A stretch of 8,788 nt of DNA from the NCBI GenBank assembly GCA_044359565.1, contig JBIKLX010000136.1, forward strand, positions 1 through 8,788. The letters run 5' to 3'. Shown piece after piece: positions 1 through 6,578 of the stretch. The position numbers and the translations under genes are program-made. Position 1 is the stretch's first letter, and each line of letters opens with the position of its first letter. The stretch is from VFMC01 sp044359565 (GTDB lineage: Bacteria > Actinomycetota > Acidimicrobiia > Acidimicrobiales > Ilumatobacteraceae). The notes below the pieces were generated by a model that saw only the letters and a list, made by a program, of their open reading frames with translations, had not been told where the DNA came from and made no database searches.

Positions 1-981
1 GCCACGACGGCGCTCGCAGCGTGCGGCGACGACGACGATTCAGCCGGCGGTGCCGATCGGCAGGTCGTCACCGTGTACACCGGCCGGCACTACGGCATCG
101 AGCCGGTGTTCGAGGCGTTCACCGCCGACACGGGCATCGAGGTGCGCTTCACCACCGGCAAGGACCCCGAGCTGCGTGAACGCCTCGTCGCCGAGGGCAA
201 GAACACGCCGGCTGATCTGCTGATGGCGGCCGATGCGGCCAACATCGAACTGGCTGCCCAGGCCGGTGCGCTCGCGGCGATCGACAGCGACGTGCTCGAC
301 AAGGCCATCCCGGCGGAGCTGCGCAGCGCCGACGGCACCTGGTACGCCCTCAGCCGGCGGGCTCGCGTGGTGGTGTACTCGACCGAGCGCGTCACCGAAC
401 CGCCCACCACCTACGCCGCGGTCGGCGACCCGCAGTGGAAGGGCCGCGTGTGCCTGCGGCCGAGCACCCACCCGTACACCCAGTCGCTCGTCGCGTCGCT
501 GATCGCGAACCTGGGCGAACCGGCGGCGCTGGCGCTCGTCGAGTCGTGGGTGGCCAACGATCCGCTCTTCATCGACAGCGACACCGACATCTACAAAGCA
601 GTCGCCGCAGGCGACTGCGACGTGGCCATCGCCAACACCTATTACCTCGGGCGCCTGCTGACAGAGGACCCGACCTTTCCGGTGGCCATCAGCTGGCCCG
701 ACCAGGAGGGCAGCGGCACGCACGTGAACGTCAGTTCAGCAGCGGTCACCACCCACGCCCCCAACCCCGAGGGCGCCCGGCGCCTGCTCGAGTGGCTGGC
801 CACCGACGGCCAGCAGCAGTTCAGCGACGCGAACTTCGAGTACCCGGCCGACCCCTCCGTGAAGCCTGTTGCCGTGGTGGCCGGGTGGGGCGAGTTCACC
901 GCCGATCTCGACGCGGTGCTGCGCCTCGGCGAACTGAACCCGCTCGCCGTCGACCTGCTGTCAGAGGCCGGCTACGAGTGA
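1..981 (+). CDS. fbpA: Fe(III) ABC transporter substrate-binding lipoprotein, 5'-truncated
   Basis: This protein captures ferric iron outside the cell and delivers it to the membrane permease encoded next. The frame is open from the first base, so the true start and most of the signal peptide lie before the window. The visible part opens with a lipobox (L-A-A-C, Cys codon at 22-24) followed by an acidic linker, as in a lipid-anchored binding protein. Family marks are YTGRHY near the mature N-terminus (codons 26-31), the ANTYYLGRL segment with the tandem tyrosines that bind iron in FbpA/FutA proteins (codons 214-215), and GTHVNVSSAAVTTHAPN afterwards. The visible 326 residues are close to full family length. 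The stop overlaps the permease start (GTGA). The Tyr-Tyr pair argues for iron rather than another substrate, but specificity is inferred from family. Confidence 0.9.
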   Translation, partial: ATTALAACGDDDDSAGGADRQVVTVYTGRHYGIEPVFEAFTADTGIEVRFTTGKDPELRERLVAEGKNTPADLLMAADAANIELAAQAGALAAIDSDVLDKAIPAELRSADGTWYALSRRARVVVYSTERVTEPPTTYAAVGDPQWKGRVCLRPSTHPYTQSLVASLIANLGEPAALALVESWVANDPLFIDSDTDIYKAVAAGDCDVAIANTYYLGRLLTEDPTFPVAISWPDQEGSGTHVNVSSAAVTTHAPNPEGARRLLEWLATDGQQQFSDANFEYPADPSVKPVAVVAGWGEFTADLDAVLRLGELNPLAVDLLSEAGYE

Positions 982-2552
982 CGGTCACCGCCCGCTCCCT
1001 GCCGGGCTGGGCCGCCGTCACCGCTGTGGCGGCAGCGATGGCCGCGCCCGTGGCGGTGGTGGCGTGGTCGCTCACCGACCCCGACACGGCGATCTGGCAG
1101 CAGCTCTGGCGCACCCGGCTGCCCGGCATGCTGCGCGACACGGTCACGCTGTCGGTTGCGGTGCTCGCTGGCACGTTGGTGCTGGGCACGGCGCTCGCCT
1201 GGCTGGTGACCGCCTACGAGTTCCGCGGTCGCCGCGTGCTGGGCTGGCTGCTGGTCACCCCGCTCGCCGTGCCCGGCTACGTGCTCGGGTTCGTATGGCT
1301 CGACACACTGGCCGATCCGCTGGGCGCGCGAGGCGTACGCAGTATCTGGGTGTGCGCTGCGGTGCTCACGCTGACGCTGTATCCGTACGTGTACCTGTTC
1401 GCCCGCGCCGCGTTCCGCGACCAGACGCAGGCCGCGGTTGCAGCGGCACGCAGCCTCGGGGCATCGCGGCGTCGCACGTTCTGGCGGGTCGTCCTGCCTG
1501 CGGCTCGTCCGTCGCTCGCCGCCGGCGCTGCGCTCGTGGCGATGGAGGTGCTCACCGACATCGGCACGGTGCGCCTGTTCAACGTCAGCACCGTCGCCGA
1601 CGGTGTGCTGCGGGTGTGGTTCGGTAGCGGCGATCGCGACGCGGCCACCGAGTTGGCGATGGTGCTGGTCGTAGCAGCAGTGGGGTTGATCGCCCTCGAG
1701 CGGGGCCTGCGCGGTGGTGCCCGCTACACCCAGCTCGGCGCGCGGCGCGGACCGCACACGCGGCCGTTGCGTGGTGCCGGCGCGGTCGCAGCGCTGGCGG
1801 GGGTGACGATCGTGCTGGGTGCCGCGGTACTGATGCCCGTGGCGCGACTGATCGGGTGGGCTACCGAGGCATACCGCGACGGGACCACGCAAACCGTCGC
1901 CGGCGGGCTCGGCCACCATCTCGCCAACACCCTGCAGGTGGCGGCGCTGGCCACCGTGGCGTGCGTGGGGTTGGGTACCGGGCTGGCGCTCGCCGCCCGG
2001 CGGCGCGGCCGCGCCGGCGCTGCGTTGGCCCGGGTGGCGAGCCTCGGGTACGCGGTGCCGGGGCCGGTGGTGGCCATCGGTGTCGTCGTCACCCTCGCCG
2101 CGCTCGACCGGCGCGGCTGGGCACCCGGCGGCGTCCTCCTGGTCGGTTCGCTCGTCGGGTTGGTCTACGGCCTGGCGGTGCGGTTCCTGGCGGTGGGCTA
2201 CCAAGGCGTCGACGCCGGACTGGCGGCGGTGCCCGCGCACGCGGTCGACAGTGCACGCACGCTGGGTGCCCGACCGTGGCGGGTGGCGCTGCGGGTGGAG
2301 TTGCCGCAGGCCCGCGCCGCGCTGCTGGCTGCTGCGGCACTCGTGGCGGTCGACACGGTGAAGGAACTGCCCATCACACTGCTGCTGCGACCGTTCGGCA
2401 CCGACACGCTGTCGGTGTGGGTGTGGCAGGCCACGTCGGAGAGCCTCTGGGTGCAGGCGGCGTTGCCGTCGCTCGCCATCGTGGCGGTGGGTATGGTGCC
2501 GGTCGCTGCGCTGCTGTGGGCGCTGGAACGAGGGGCGCGGGTGACGTCATGA
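978..2552 (+). CDS. fbpB: Fe(III) ABC transporter permease, fused two-domain
   Basis: This 524-residue inner-membrane channel subunit moves ferric iron into the cytoplasm. It is a tandem duplication of the binding-protein-dependent permease domain, and I estimate about 12 membrane segments. Each half has an EAA-type ATPase contact loop: near residues 152-176 (AAARSLGASRRRTFWRVVLP) and near 420-441 (SARTLGARPWRVALRVELP). Each loop is followed by the family's conserved hydrophobic stretch (MEVLTDIGTVRLF and VDTVKELPITLLL). This layout is usual for FbpB/SfuB-type permeases. The GTG start at 978 is chosen because it overlaps the upstream stop in GTGA and places the first hydrophobic helix at residues 11-30. 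The same frame is open much further upstream (from 435), but there it only shadows the binding-protein gene. An AGAGG at 963-967 may serve as ribosome site. The 3' end overlaps the ATPase gene by ATGA. Confidence 0.92.
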   Translation: MTVTARSLPGWAAVTAVAAAMAAPVAVVAWSLTDPDTAIWQQLWRTRLPGMLRDTVTLSVAVLAGTLVLGTALAWLVTAYEFRGRRVLGWLLVTPLAVPGYVLGFVWLDTLADPLGARGVRSIWVCAAVLTLTLYPYVYLFARAAFRDQTQAAVAAARSLGASRRRTFWRVVLPAARPSLAAGAALVAMEVLTDIGTVRLFNVSTVADGVLRVWFGSGDRDAATELAMVLVVAAVGLIALERGLRGGARYTQLGARRGPHTRPLRGAGAVAALAGVTIVLGAAVLMPVARLIGWATEAYRDGTTQTVAGGLGHHLANTLQVAALATVACVGLGTGLALAARRRGRAGAALARVASLGYAVPGPVVAIGVVVTLAALDRRGWAPGGVLLVGSLVGLVYGLAVRFLAVGYQGVDAGLAAVPAHAVDSARTLGARPWRVALRVELPQARAALLAAAALVAVDTVKELPITLLLRPFGTDTLSVWVWQATSESLWVQAALPSLAIVAVGMVPVAALLWALERGARVTS

Positions 2553-3283
2553 CAGCACCGGAGTCGATGGCCCTGCGGGTGGCCGGCCTCACCTGTCGCT
2601 ACGGCACGCACGTGGTGGTCGACGACGTGTCGTTCGACGTGCGGGCGGGCGAACTGCTCGCACTGGTGGGCCCGAGCGGGTGCGGCAAGTCGACGCTGCT
2701 GCGCGCCGTCGCCGGGCTCGAACCTGCAGCGGCGGGGCGCGTGTGGCTGGGCGACCGCGATGTCACTGCGCTCGAGGCCGAGCAGCGGCGCATCGGTCTG
2801 GTGTTCCAGGACCATGCCCTGTTCGGCCACATGCGCGTCGATGCGAACGTGGCGTTCGGGTTGCGTCACCTCCCTCGCGCCGAGCGTGCGGCACGGGTCG
2901 ACGAGGTACTGCACCTGGTGCGCCTCGCGCATACCGCCCGGCGGTACCCGCACGAGCTGTCGGGCGGCGAACAGCAGCGCATTGCGCTGGCCCGCGCGCT
3001 GGCACCCCGCCCCGCGGTGGTGCTGCTCGACGAGCCGTTCGCCAGCCTCGACGAGCAACTGCGCGACGAGGTGTGCGTCGAGGTGGCCGAGGTGCTGGCC
3101 CAGCAGGGCACGGCGGCCGTCCTGGTCACCCACGACCGCGCCGAAGCGCTCACGCTGGGCCATCGGGTGGCGGTGATGAACGCCGGACGGTTGGTGCAGA
3201 TCGGCCCGCCCGACGAGGTGTACGAACACCCGGCCGATGCCTTCGTGGAGGGGTTCCTGGCCACCACGCGGTGGCGGGCGTGA
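2549..3283 (+). CDS. fbpC: Fe(III) ABC transporter ATP-binding protein, short form
   Basis: This cytoplasmic ATPase powers the iron importer. All nucleotide-binding motifs are intact: Walker A GPSGCGKST at residues 41-49, Q-loop Gln87, signature LSGGEQQR at 137-144, Walker B VVLLDE at 157-162, D-loop SLDE, and switch His195. The C-terminal stretch (AVMNAGRLVQIGPPDEVYEHPADAFVEGFL) is typical of the CUT1/Fe(III) class. At 244 residues it is about 100 shorter than FbpC or PotA-type ATPases, because it stops at the end of the nucleotide-binding domain and lacks the C-terminal TOBE-like regulatory domain. The ATG at 2549 overlaps the permease stop (ATGA). GAGGGG at 2530-2535 is a rather distant ribosome site. 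An internal ATG at 2567 is a less likely start. It is the last gene of the iron operon; 51 nt separate it from cysH and I see no terminator there. Confidence 0.92.
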   Translation: MTAPESMALRVAGLTCRYGTHVVVDDVSFDVRAGELLALVGPSGCGKSTLLRAVAGLEPAAAGRVWLGDRDVTALEAEQRRIGLVFQDHALFGHMRVDANVAFGLRHLPRAERAARVDEVLHLVRLAHTARRYPHELSGGEQQRIALARALAPRPAVVLLDEPFASLDEQLRDEVCVEVAEVLAQQGTAAVLVTHDRAEALTLGHRVAVMNAGRLVQIGPPDEVYEHPADAFVEGFLATTRWRA

Positions 3284-3293
3284 CGTCCGTCCG

Positions 3294-3321
3294 TCAAAGT
3301 TGACAAACTTGATCGGAATTA
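3294..3321 (+). promoter_or_regulatory. Putative operator in the cysH promoter
   Basis: Two overlapping signals lie here. A 19-bp imperfect palindrome at 3294-3312 (TCAAAGTTGACAAACTTGA) has 7 of 9 symmetric pairs matching and is centred on the -35 hexamer. Directly after it, TCGGAATTA at 3313-3321 is identical to the right arm of the dyad upstream of the Rrf2 regulator gene, and TCAAAGT is also shared with that region. If the 27-bp layout of that dyad is imposed here, the left arm (3295-3303) matches only 4 of 9 positions. So this may be a half-strength site or a differently spaced one. A protein bound here would cover the -35 and spacer, as a repressor would. Binding by the nearby Rrf2 protein is inferred. 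Confidence 0.5.
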
Positions 3322-3328
3322 TCAGAAT
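3300..3328 (+). promoter_or_regulatory. Promoter of cysHDN, leaderless
   Basis: A perfect -35 hexamer TTGACA (3300-3305) is followed after 17 bp by CAGAAT (3323-3328, 4 of 6 consensus matches including A2 and T6). The -10 ends 6 nt before the GTG start of cysH at 3335, so transcription would begin at or next to the start codon. No Shine-Dalgarno sequence precedes the start, which fits a leaderless mRNA, common in Actinomycetota. The short AT-rich stretch stands out from its GC-rich surroundings. Confidence 0.65.
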
Positions 3329-3334
3329 GCGGCG

Positions 3335-3997
3335 GTGACCGCTCCCCTGTCCGTTCCCGTTCCCTCCGATCTCGAGGCGCAGCACCCGCTCGACATCATC
3401 CGCTGGGCCATCGACACCCACGGCGTCGAGCAGGTGGTGGCCACGGTCAGTTTCGAAGACGCCGTGCTCGCCCACCTGGTGCACACCGCTCATCCCGACG
3501 CCGACATCGTGCTGCTCGACACCCAGTACCTGTTCGCCGAGACGATGTGGCTGGTCGATGAACTGCGGCGGCGGTTCGGAATGCAGGTTCGGGTGGTGCG
3601 CCCGCTCGACGACGTGGTGCCCGACAACCGGTGGCAGCACGATGTGGAGGGCTGCTGCCAGGTGCGCAAGGTCGAGCCGCTGCAACGGGCCATCGCCGGC
3701 AAGGCGGCGTGGATCACGGGTGTGCGCCGCGTCGACGGGCCCACCCGCGCCAACGCCCCTGTGGCCGGCTTCGACGTGGGCCGCAACCTGGTGAAGGTGA
3801 ACCCACTGGCCACCTGGGACGACGACGCCATGGCGCTGTACGCCCAACTGCACGACCTGCCCGCCAACCCGCTGAGCGAGCGCGGCTACCCGTCGATCGG
3901 CTGCTGGCCCTGCACCCGTCCGGTTGCACCCGGCGAGGACAAGCGCGGTGGCCGCTGGGCCGGCAACGCGAAGACCGAGTGCGGGTTGCACGGATGA
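3335..3997 (+). CDS. cysH: Assimilatory adenylyl-sulfate (APS) reductase
   Basis: This cytoplasmic enzyme reduces adenosine 5'-phosphosulfate to sulfite and AMP, with thioredoxin as the usual electron donor. The 220-residue protein has the N-terminal nucleotide-binding segment TVSFEDAVLAHL (residues 37-48). It has the four [4Fe-4S] ligands as a Cys107-Cys108 pair (GCCQVRK) and Cys190/Cys193 (SIGCWPCT). The C-terminal ECGLH carries the catalytic Cys216. The cluster cysteines separate APS reductases from cluster-free PAPS reductases. This agrees with the absence of an APS kinase domain in the downstream CysN. RRVDGPTRANAP and KVNPLA are further family blocks. The start is GTG at 3335, with no ribosome site and a promoter directly upstream. 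The gene overlaps cysD by ATGA. Its cluster makes the pathway dependent on iron, which is notable beside an iron importer. Confidence 0.95.
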   Translation: MTAPLSVPVPSDLEAQHPLDIIRWAIDTHGVEQVVATVSFEDAVLAHLVHTAHPDADIVLLDTQYLFAETMWLVDELRRRFGMQVRVVRPLDDVVPDNRWQHDVEGCCQVRKVEPLQRAIAGKAAWITGVRRVDGPTRANAPVAGFDVGRNLVKVNPLATWDDDAMALYAQLHDLPANPLSERGYPSIGCWPCTRPVAPGEDKRGGRWAGNAKTECGLHG

Positions 3998-4947
3998 GCA
4001 CCGGCACCCGTCTCCAGCACGTCGGGCCGCAGCACGCCACGCTCACCCAGGCCGACGCGCACCTCGACTCGTTGGTCGACGAGGCCATCACGATCATCCG
4101 CGAGGTGGCCACCGAGTGCGAGAACCCGGTGCTGCTGTTCAGCGGCGGCAAGGACTCGGCGGTGCTGCTGCACCTCGCCCTGCTGGCGTTCGCGCCGGCG
4201 CGTCTGCCGTTCCCGGTGCTGCATGTCGACACCGGACACAACTTCCCCGAGGTGATCGACTACCGCGACGAGTTCGTCCGCGACGCAGGGGTGCGGCTGC
4301 TGGTGGCCAGCGTGCAGCAATCGATCGACACCGGTCGGGTGGTGGAAGACACCGGCCCACGCGCCTCGCGCAACCGCCTGCAGAGCGTCACCCTGCTCGA
4401 CGCCATCACCGAACACGGCTTCGATGCGGCGTTCGGTGGAGGCCGCCGCGACGAGGACAAGGCCCGGGCGAAGGAACGCATCGTGTCGTTCCGCGACCGG
4501 CACGGCCGGTGGGACCCGCGCAACCAGCGGCCCGAGCCGTGGGACGTGCTGAACGCCCGCATCCGCAAGGGCGAGCACCTACGCGCCTTCCCGCTCAGCA
4601 ACTGGACCGAACTCGACATCTGGCGGTACATCGCCGTGGCCGAGGTGCCGCTGCCCAGCATCTACTTCTCGCACCGCCGCACGGTGGTGCAGCGCGACGG
4701 GATGCTGCTGAACGTGGGCGGCCCGGTGGTGCTCGAGCCGGGCGAGGTGTCGTTCGACGAGACGGTGCGCTACCGAACGGTGGGCGACATGAGCTGCACC
4801 GGTGCGGTGCGCTCCGATGCGGCGACCATCGACGAGGTACTGGCCGAGGTGGCTGCGGCACGCATCACCGAGCGCGGCGCCACCCGGGCCGACGACACGT
4901 TCAGCGAGTCGGCCATGGAGGACCGTAAACGAGAGGGGTACTTCTGA
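3994..4947 (+). CDS. cysD: Sulfate adenylyltransferase subunit 2
   Basis: CysD is the catalytic subunit of ATP sulfurylase. It joins sulfate to ATP to give APS and pyrophosphate, driven by GTP hydrolysis in its partner CysN. The 317-residue protein has the PP-loop SGGKDS at residues 50-55. Other family blocks are VLHVDTGHNFPE, AFGGGRRDEDKARAKER, the run WDPRNQRPEPWDVLN, FPLSNWTELDIWRYI, VRYRTVGDMSCTGAV, and the C-terminal end SAMEDRKREGYF. That end is nearly invariant in CysD and confirms a complete gene. The ATG at 3994 overlaps the cysH stop. The N-terminal 20 residues before the conserved helix are a little longer than usual, so a later start cannot be fully excluded, but no better one is evident. 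The stop shares one base with the cysN start (TGATG). Confidence 0.96.
   Translation: MSTGTRLQHVGPQHATLTQADAHLDSLVDEAITIIREVATECENPVLLFSGGKDSAVLLHLALLAFAPARLPFPVLHVDTGHNFPEVIDYRDEFVRDAGVRLLVASVQQSIDTGRVVEDTGPRASRNRLQSVTLLDAITEHGFDAAFGGGRRDEDKARAKERIVSFRDRHGRWDPRNQRPEPWDVLNARIRKGEHLRAFPLSNWTELDIWRYIAVAEVPLPSIYFSHRRTVVQRDGMLLNVGGPVVLEPGEVSFDETVRYRTVGDMSCTGAVRSDAATIDEVLAEVAAARITERGATRADDTFSESAMEDRKREGYF
4931..4938 (+). promoter_or_regulatory. Ribosome binding site of cysN
   Basis: GAGAGGGG ends 8 nt before the ATG at 4947. It is the clearest Shine-Dalgarno sequence in the operon, and it supports this start, which overlaps the cysD stop by one base. It lies inside the last codons of cysD. Confidence 0.6.
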
Positions 4948-6209
4948 TGAGCGGCCTGCCCACCTTGCGCATCGCCACCGCCGGCTCGGTCGACGACGGC
5001 AAGAGCACCCTCATCGGCCGCCTGCTGCACGACACCAAGACCGTGTTCGAAGACCAGCTGGCGGCAGTGACGCGAGCCAGTCGCCGCTACGGCGACGGCG
5101 AGGTGAACCTGGCGTTGCTCACCGACGGCCTGCGCGCCGAACGCGAACAGGGCATCACCATCGACGTGGCCTACCGCTACTTCGCCACCCCGCAGCGCAA
5201 CTTCATCGTCGCCGACACGCCCGGGCACCAGCAGTACACACGCAACATGGTGACGGGCGCGTCGACCGCCGATGTGGCCATCGTGCTGGTCGATGCCCGC
5301 CATGGCATCGTCGAGCAGACCCGCCGGCATGCCTTCATCGCGTCGCTGCTCGGCGTGCGGGCCATTGCCCTGGCGGTGAACAAGATGGATCTGGTCGAGT
5401 GGGACCAGGGTGTGTTCGAGGTGATCGTGAAGGAGGCCACGGCATACGTCGAGGGGCTTCCCGACCCGGTTGGCGTCACGGCTTTCCCCATCAGCGCGCT
5501 CGACGGCGACAACGTGGTCGACCGATCCGACCGGGCACCGTGGTACGCCGGACCGGCGCTGTTGTCGTGGCTCGAGCAGTTCGACGCCGCCGCGTCGGCC
5601 AACGGCCGAGGCAGCACCCGGCTCGATGTGCAGCGTGTGCTGCGCCCGCAGGGAAGCGACTACCGCGGCTACGCAGGGCGACTTGTCGATGGGTCGCTCG
5701 CCGTGGGCGACGCAGTGACGGTGCTGCCATCGGGCCGCCGCTCGACGGTGGTGGGCCTGCAGCGTCACGGAGCGGCGGTCGAGTCGGCCGCACCCGGGCA
5801 TGCCATAGCGGTGGAGTTGGCCGACGACGTCGACATCGCTCGTGGCGACGTGCTGGTGGGCGGCGAGCACCGGGGGAAGGTGACCGAGGAGGTGACGGGC
5901 ACGCTGTGCTGGATGATCGACATGCCACTGCGTGTCGGAACGCGGCTCTGGTTCAAGCACGGCACCCGTACCGGCCGCGCCATCGTCGATGCGGTGGTGC
6001 ACGTCCACGACGTGGCGAGTGCGTCGACGGTTGCCGCCGACGAGGTGGGCCTGAACGATCTGGCCGTAGTGCGCCTCGCGCTCAGCGAACCGATCGCCGC
6101 CGTGCCCTACCGCAGCAGCCGCGAAGGTGGCCGGATGATCCTCATCGACGAGGCCACCAACGTGACCACCGGCGCGCTGTTGCTCAGCGAGTCGGTGCCG
6201 GCGCGCTGA
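4947..6209 (+). CDS. cysN: Sulfate adenylyltransferase subunit 1 (GTPase), no APS kinase fusion
   Basis: CysN is the regulatory GTPase subunit of ATP sulfurylase and pairs with CysD. It is an EF-Tu/EF-1alpha-like protein with a full GTPase set: G1 GSVDDGKST (residues 13-21), G2 region REQGITIDVAYRYF (66-79), G3 DTPGH (90-94), G4 NKMD (145-148), and G5 SAL (183-185). Two beta-barrel domains follow, from about residue 220 to 415. At 420 residues it ends where stand-alone CysN proteins end, so it lacks the CysC (APS kinase) domain of CysNC fusions. That fits direct use of APS by the cluster-type reductase CysH. It is the last gene of cysHDN. Its final 26 nt overlap the end of the convergent small gene on the - strand, and a perfect inverted repeat covers this junction. 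Confidence 0.96.
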   Translation: MSGLPTLRIATAGSVDDGKSTLIGRLLHDTKTVFEDQLAAVTRASRRYGDGEVNLALLTDGLRAEREQGITIDVAYRYFATPQRNFIVADTPGHQQYTRNMVTGASTADVAIVLVDARHGIVEQTRRHAFIASLLGVRAIALAVNKMDLVEWDQGVFEVIVKEATAYVEGLPDPVGVTAFPISALDGDNVVDRSDRAPWYAGPALLSWLEQFDAAASANGRGSTRLDVQRVLRPQGSDYRGYAGRLVDGSLAVGDAVTVLPSGRRSTVVGLQRHGAAVESAAPGHAIAVELADDVDIARGDVLVGGEHRGKVTEEVTGTLCWMIDMPLRVGTRLWFKHGTRTGRAIVDAVVHVHDVASASTVAADEVGLNDLAVVRLALSEPIAAVPYRSSREGGRMILIDEATNVTTGALLLSESVPAR

Positions 6210-6214
6210 GCAAC
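6179..6214. terminator. Probable bidirectional terminator between cysN and the small - strand gene
   Basis: GTTGCTCAGCG (6179-6189) and CGCTGAGCAAC (6204-6214) form a perfect 11-bp inverted repeat with a 14-nt loop. The repeat contains the cysN stop and lies across the overlapping ends of two convergent genes. No T-tract follows on either strand, so it is not a classical intrinsic terminator. T-tract-free stems are common at gene ends in GC-rich actinobacteria. Because the arms are palindromic, both proteins end with a Leu-Leu-Ser encoded by the same sequence read from opposite strands. Confidence 0.5.
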
Positions 6215-6495
6215 TGCTCGACGCCGTCGGCCACACGCGCACCGCGGGCTTGCAGCGTCGCCACGAGGCGGGCGAGCCCGTCGCGGGTGGCGCCGTCGGC
6301 GAGCGTGGCAGTGTCGATGGCGACGGTGCGCAGTCCACGACCCTTGAACACCAGCGACAGCCGACCGTCTTCTTCGTAGAACGTGTGCACGCTGCGGATG
6401 CTGGCTGCATCGAGACGGCGGGCCACGCGACGCTGCTCCAGGCCGCGCTCGTCGGCCAGCACCAGTGAGTTCGGGATGGAGGCGGTGATGAGCAT
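6184..6495 (-). CDS. Uncharacterised 103-residue protein in the sulfur-assimilation locus
   Basis: I do not recognise this protein. The frame has strong GC bias at third codon positions and a natural composition, so it is probably a real gene. It is soluble, with no signal peptide, membrane helix or cysteine. The N-terminal two-thirds alternate short hydrophobic strands and charged turns (SLVLADERG, RSVHTFYEEDGRLSLVFKG, RTVAID). An amphipathic helix follows (residues about 70-85, DGLARLVATLQARG). Strands ending in one helix resemble small PH-like or similar beta folds, but this is only an impression. The ATG at 6495 is the only ATG, GTG or TTG I find in the frame before the regulator gene. 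AGGA eight or so bases upstream is a weak ribosome site. It is divergent from the Rrf2 gene and shares its 95-bp intergenic region, including the 27-bp dyad, so common regulation is likely. Confidence 0.65.
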   Translation of the reverse strand: MLITASIPNSLVLADERGLEQRRVARRLDAASIRSVHTFYEEDGRLSLVFKGRGLRTVAIDTATLADGATRDGLARLVATLQARGARVADGVEQLLSAPAPTR

Positions 6496-6523
6496 CGTGA
6501 GGTCCTGGTCGAGCGAGTTCCCG

Positions 6524-6550
6524 TATTGCCGATCAAAGTAGTCGGAATTA
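6524..6550. promoter_or_regulatory. 27-bp dyad, putative Rrf2 operator
   Basis: The left arm TATTGCCGA (6524-6532) and right arm TCGGAATTA (6542-6550) are inverted copies with 7 of 9 pairs matching, separated by 9 bp (TCAAAGTAG). The inner four bases, CCGA/TCGG, match perfectly. The site lies between the divergent small gene and the Rrf2 gene, and the right arm recurs exactly at 3313-3321 in the cysH promoter. The layout recalls the long dyad sites reported for CymR, the Rrf2-family regulator of cysteine metabolism in Firmicutes. That comparison is from memory and is not a measured match. Confidence 0.6.
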
Positions 6551-6563
6551 GGGAGGATCGCAA
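6535..6563 (-). promoter_or_regulatory. Candidate promoter of the small - strand gene
   Basis: Read on the - strand, TTGCGA (6563-6558) and TACTTT (6540-6535) are separated by exactly 17 bp. The -35 matches 4 of 6 and the -10 matches 3 of 6 consensus bases. The -10 lies inside the 27-bp dyad, so a protein bound there would block it. This is plausible but weak. Confidence 0.3.
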
Positions 6564-6578
6564 CCCCGAGCCGCGCGT

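Noticed and set aside
1..981. The ABC importer as a sulfate or thiosulfate transporter, given the cys genes nearby
   Set aside because: The binding protein has the tandem Tyr iron ligands and FbpA/FutA motifs, and the permease is the fused two-domain type of iron importers. Sulfate systems use two separate permeases and a different binding protein.
972..2240. Open frame of 422 codons on the - strand, opposite the permease gene
   Set aside because: The sequence is dominated by Arg, His, Gln and Gly without hydrophobic order or motifs. The + strand frame has clear membrane segments and EAA loops.
2198..3991. Open frame of 597 codons on the - strand, opposite the ATPase and cysH genes
   Set aside because: It is antisense to two well-supported genes and crosses the cysH promoter. 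The translation has no domain signature and the composition of a GC-rich shadow.
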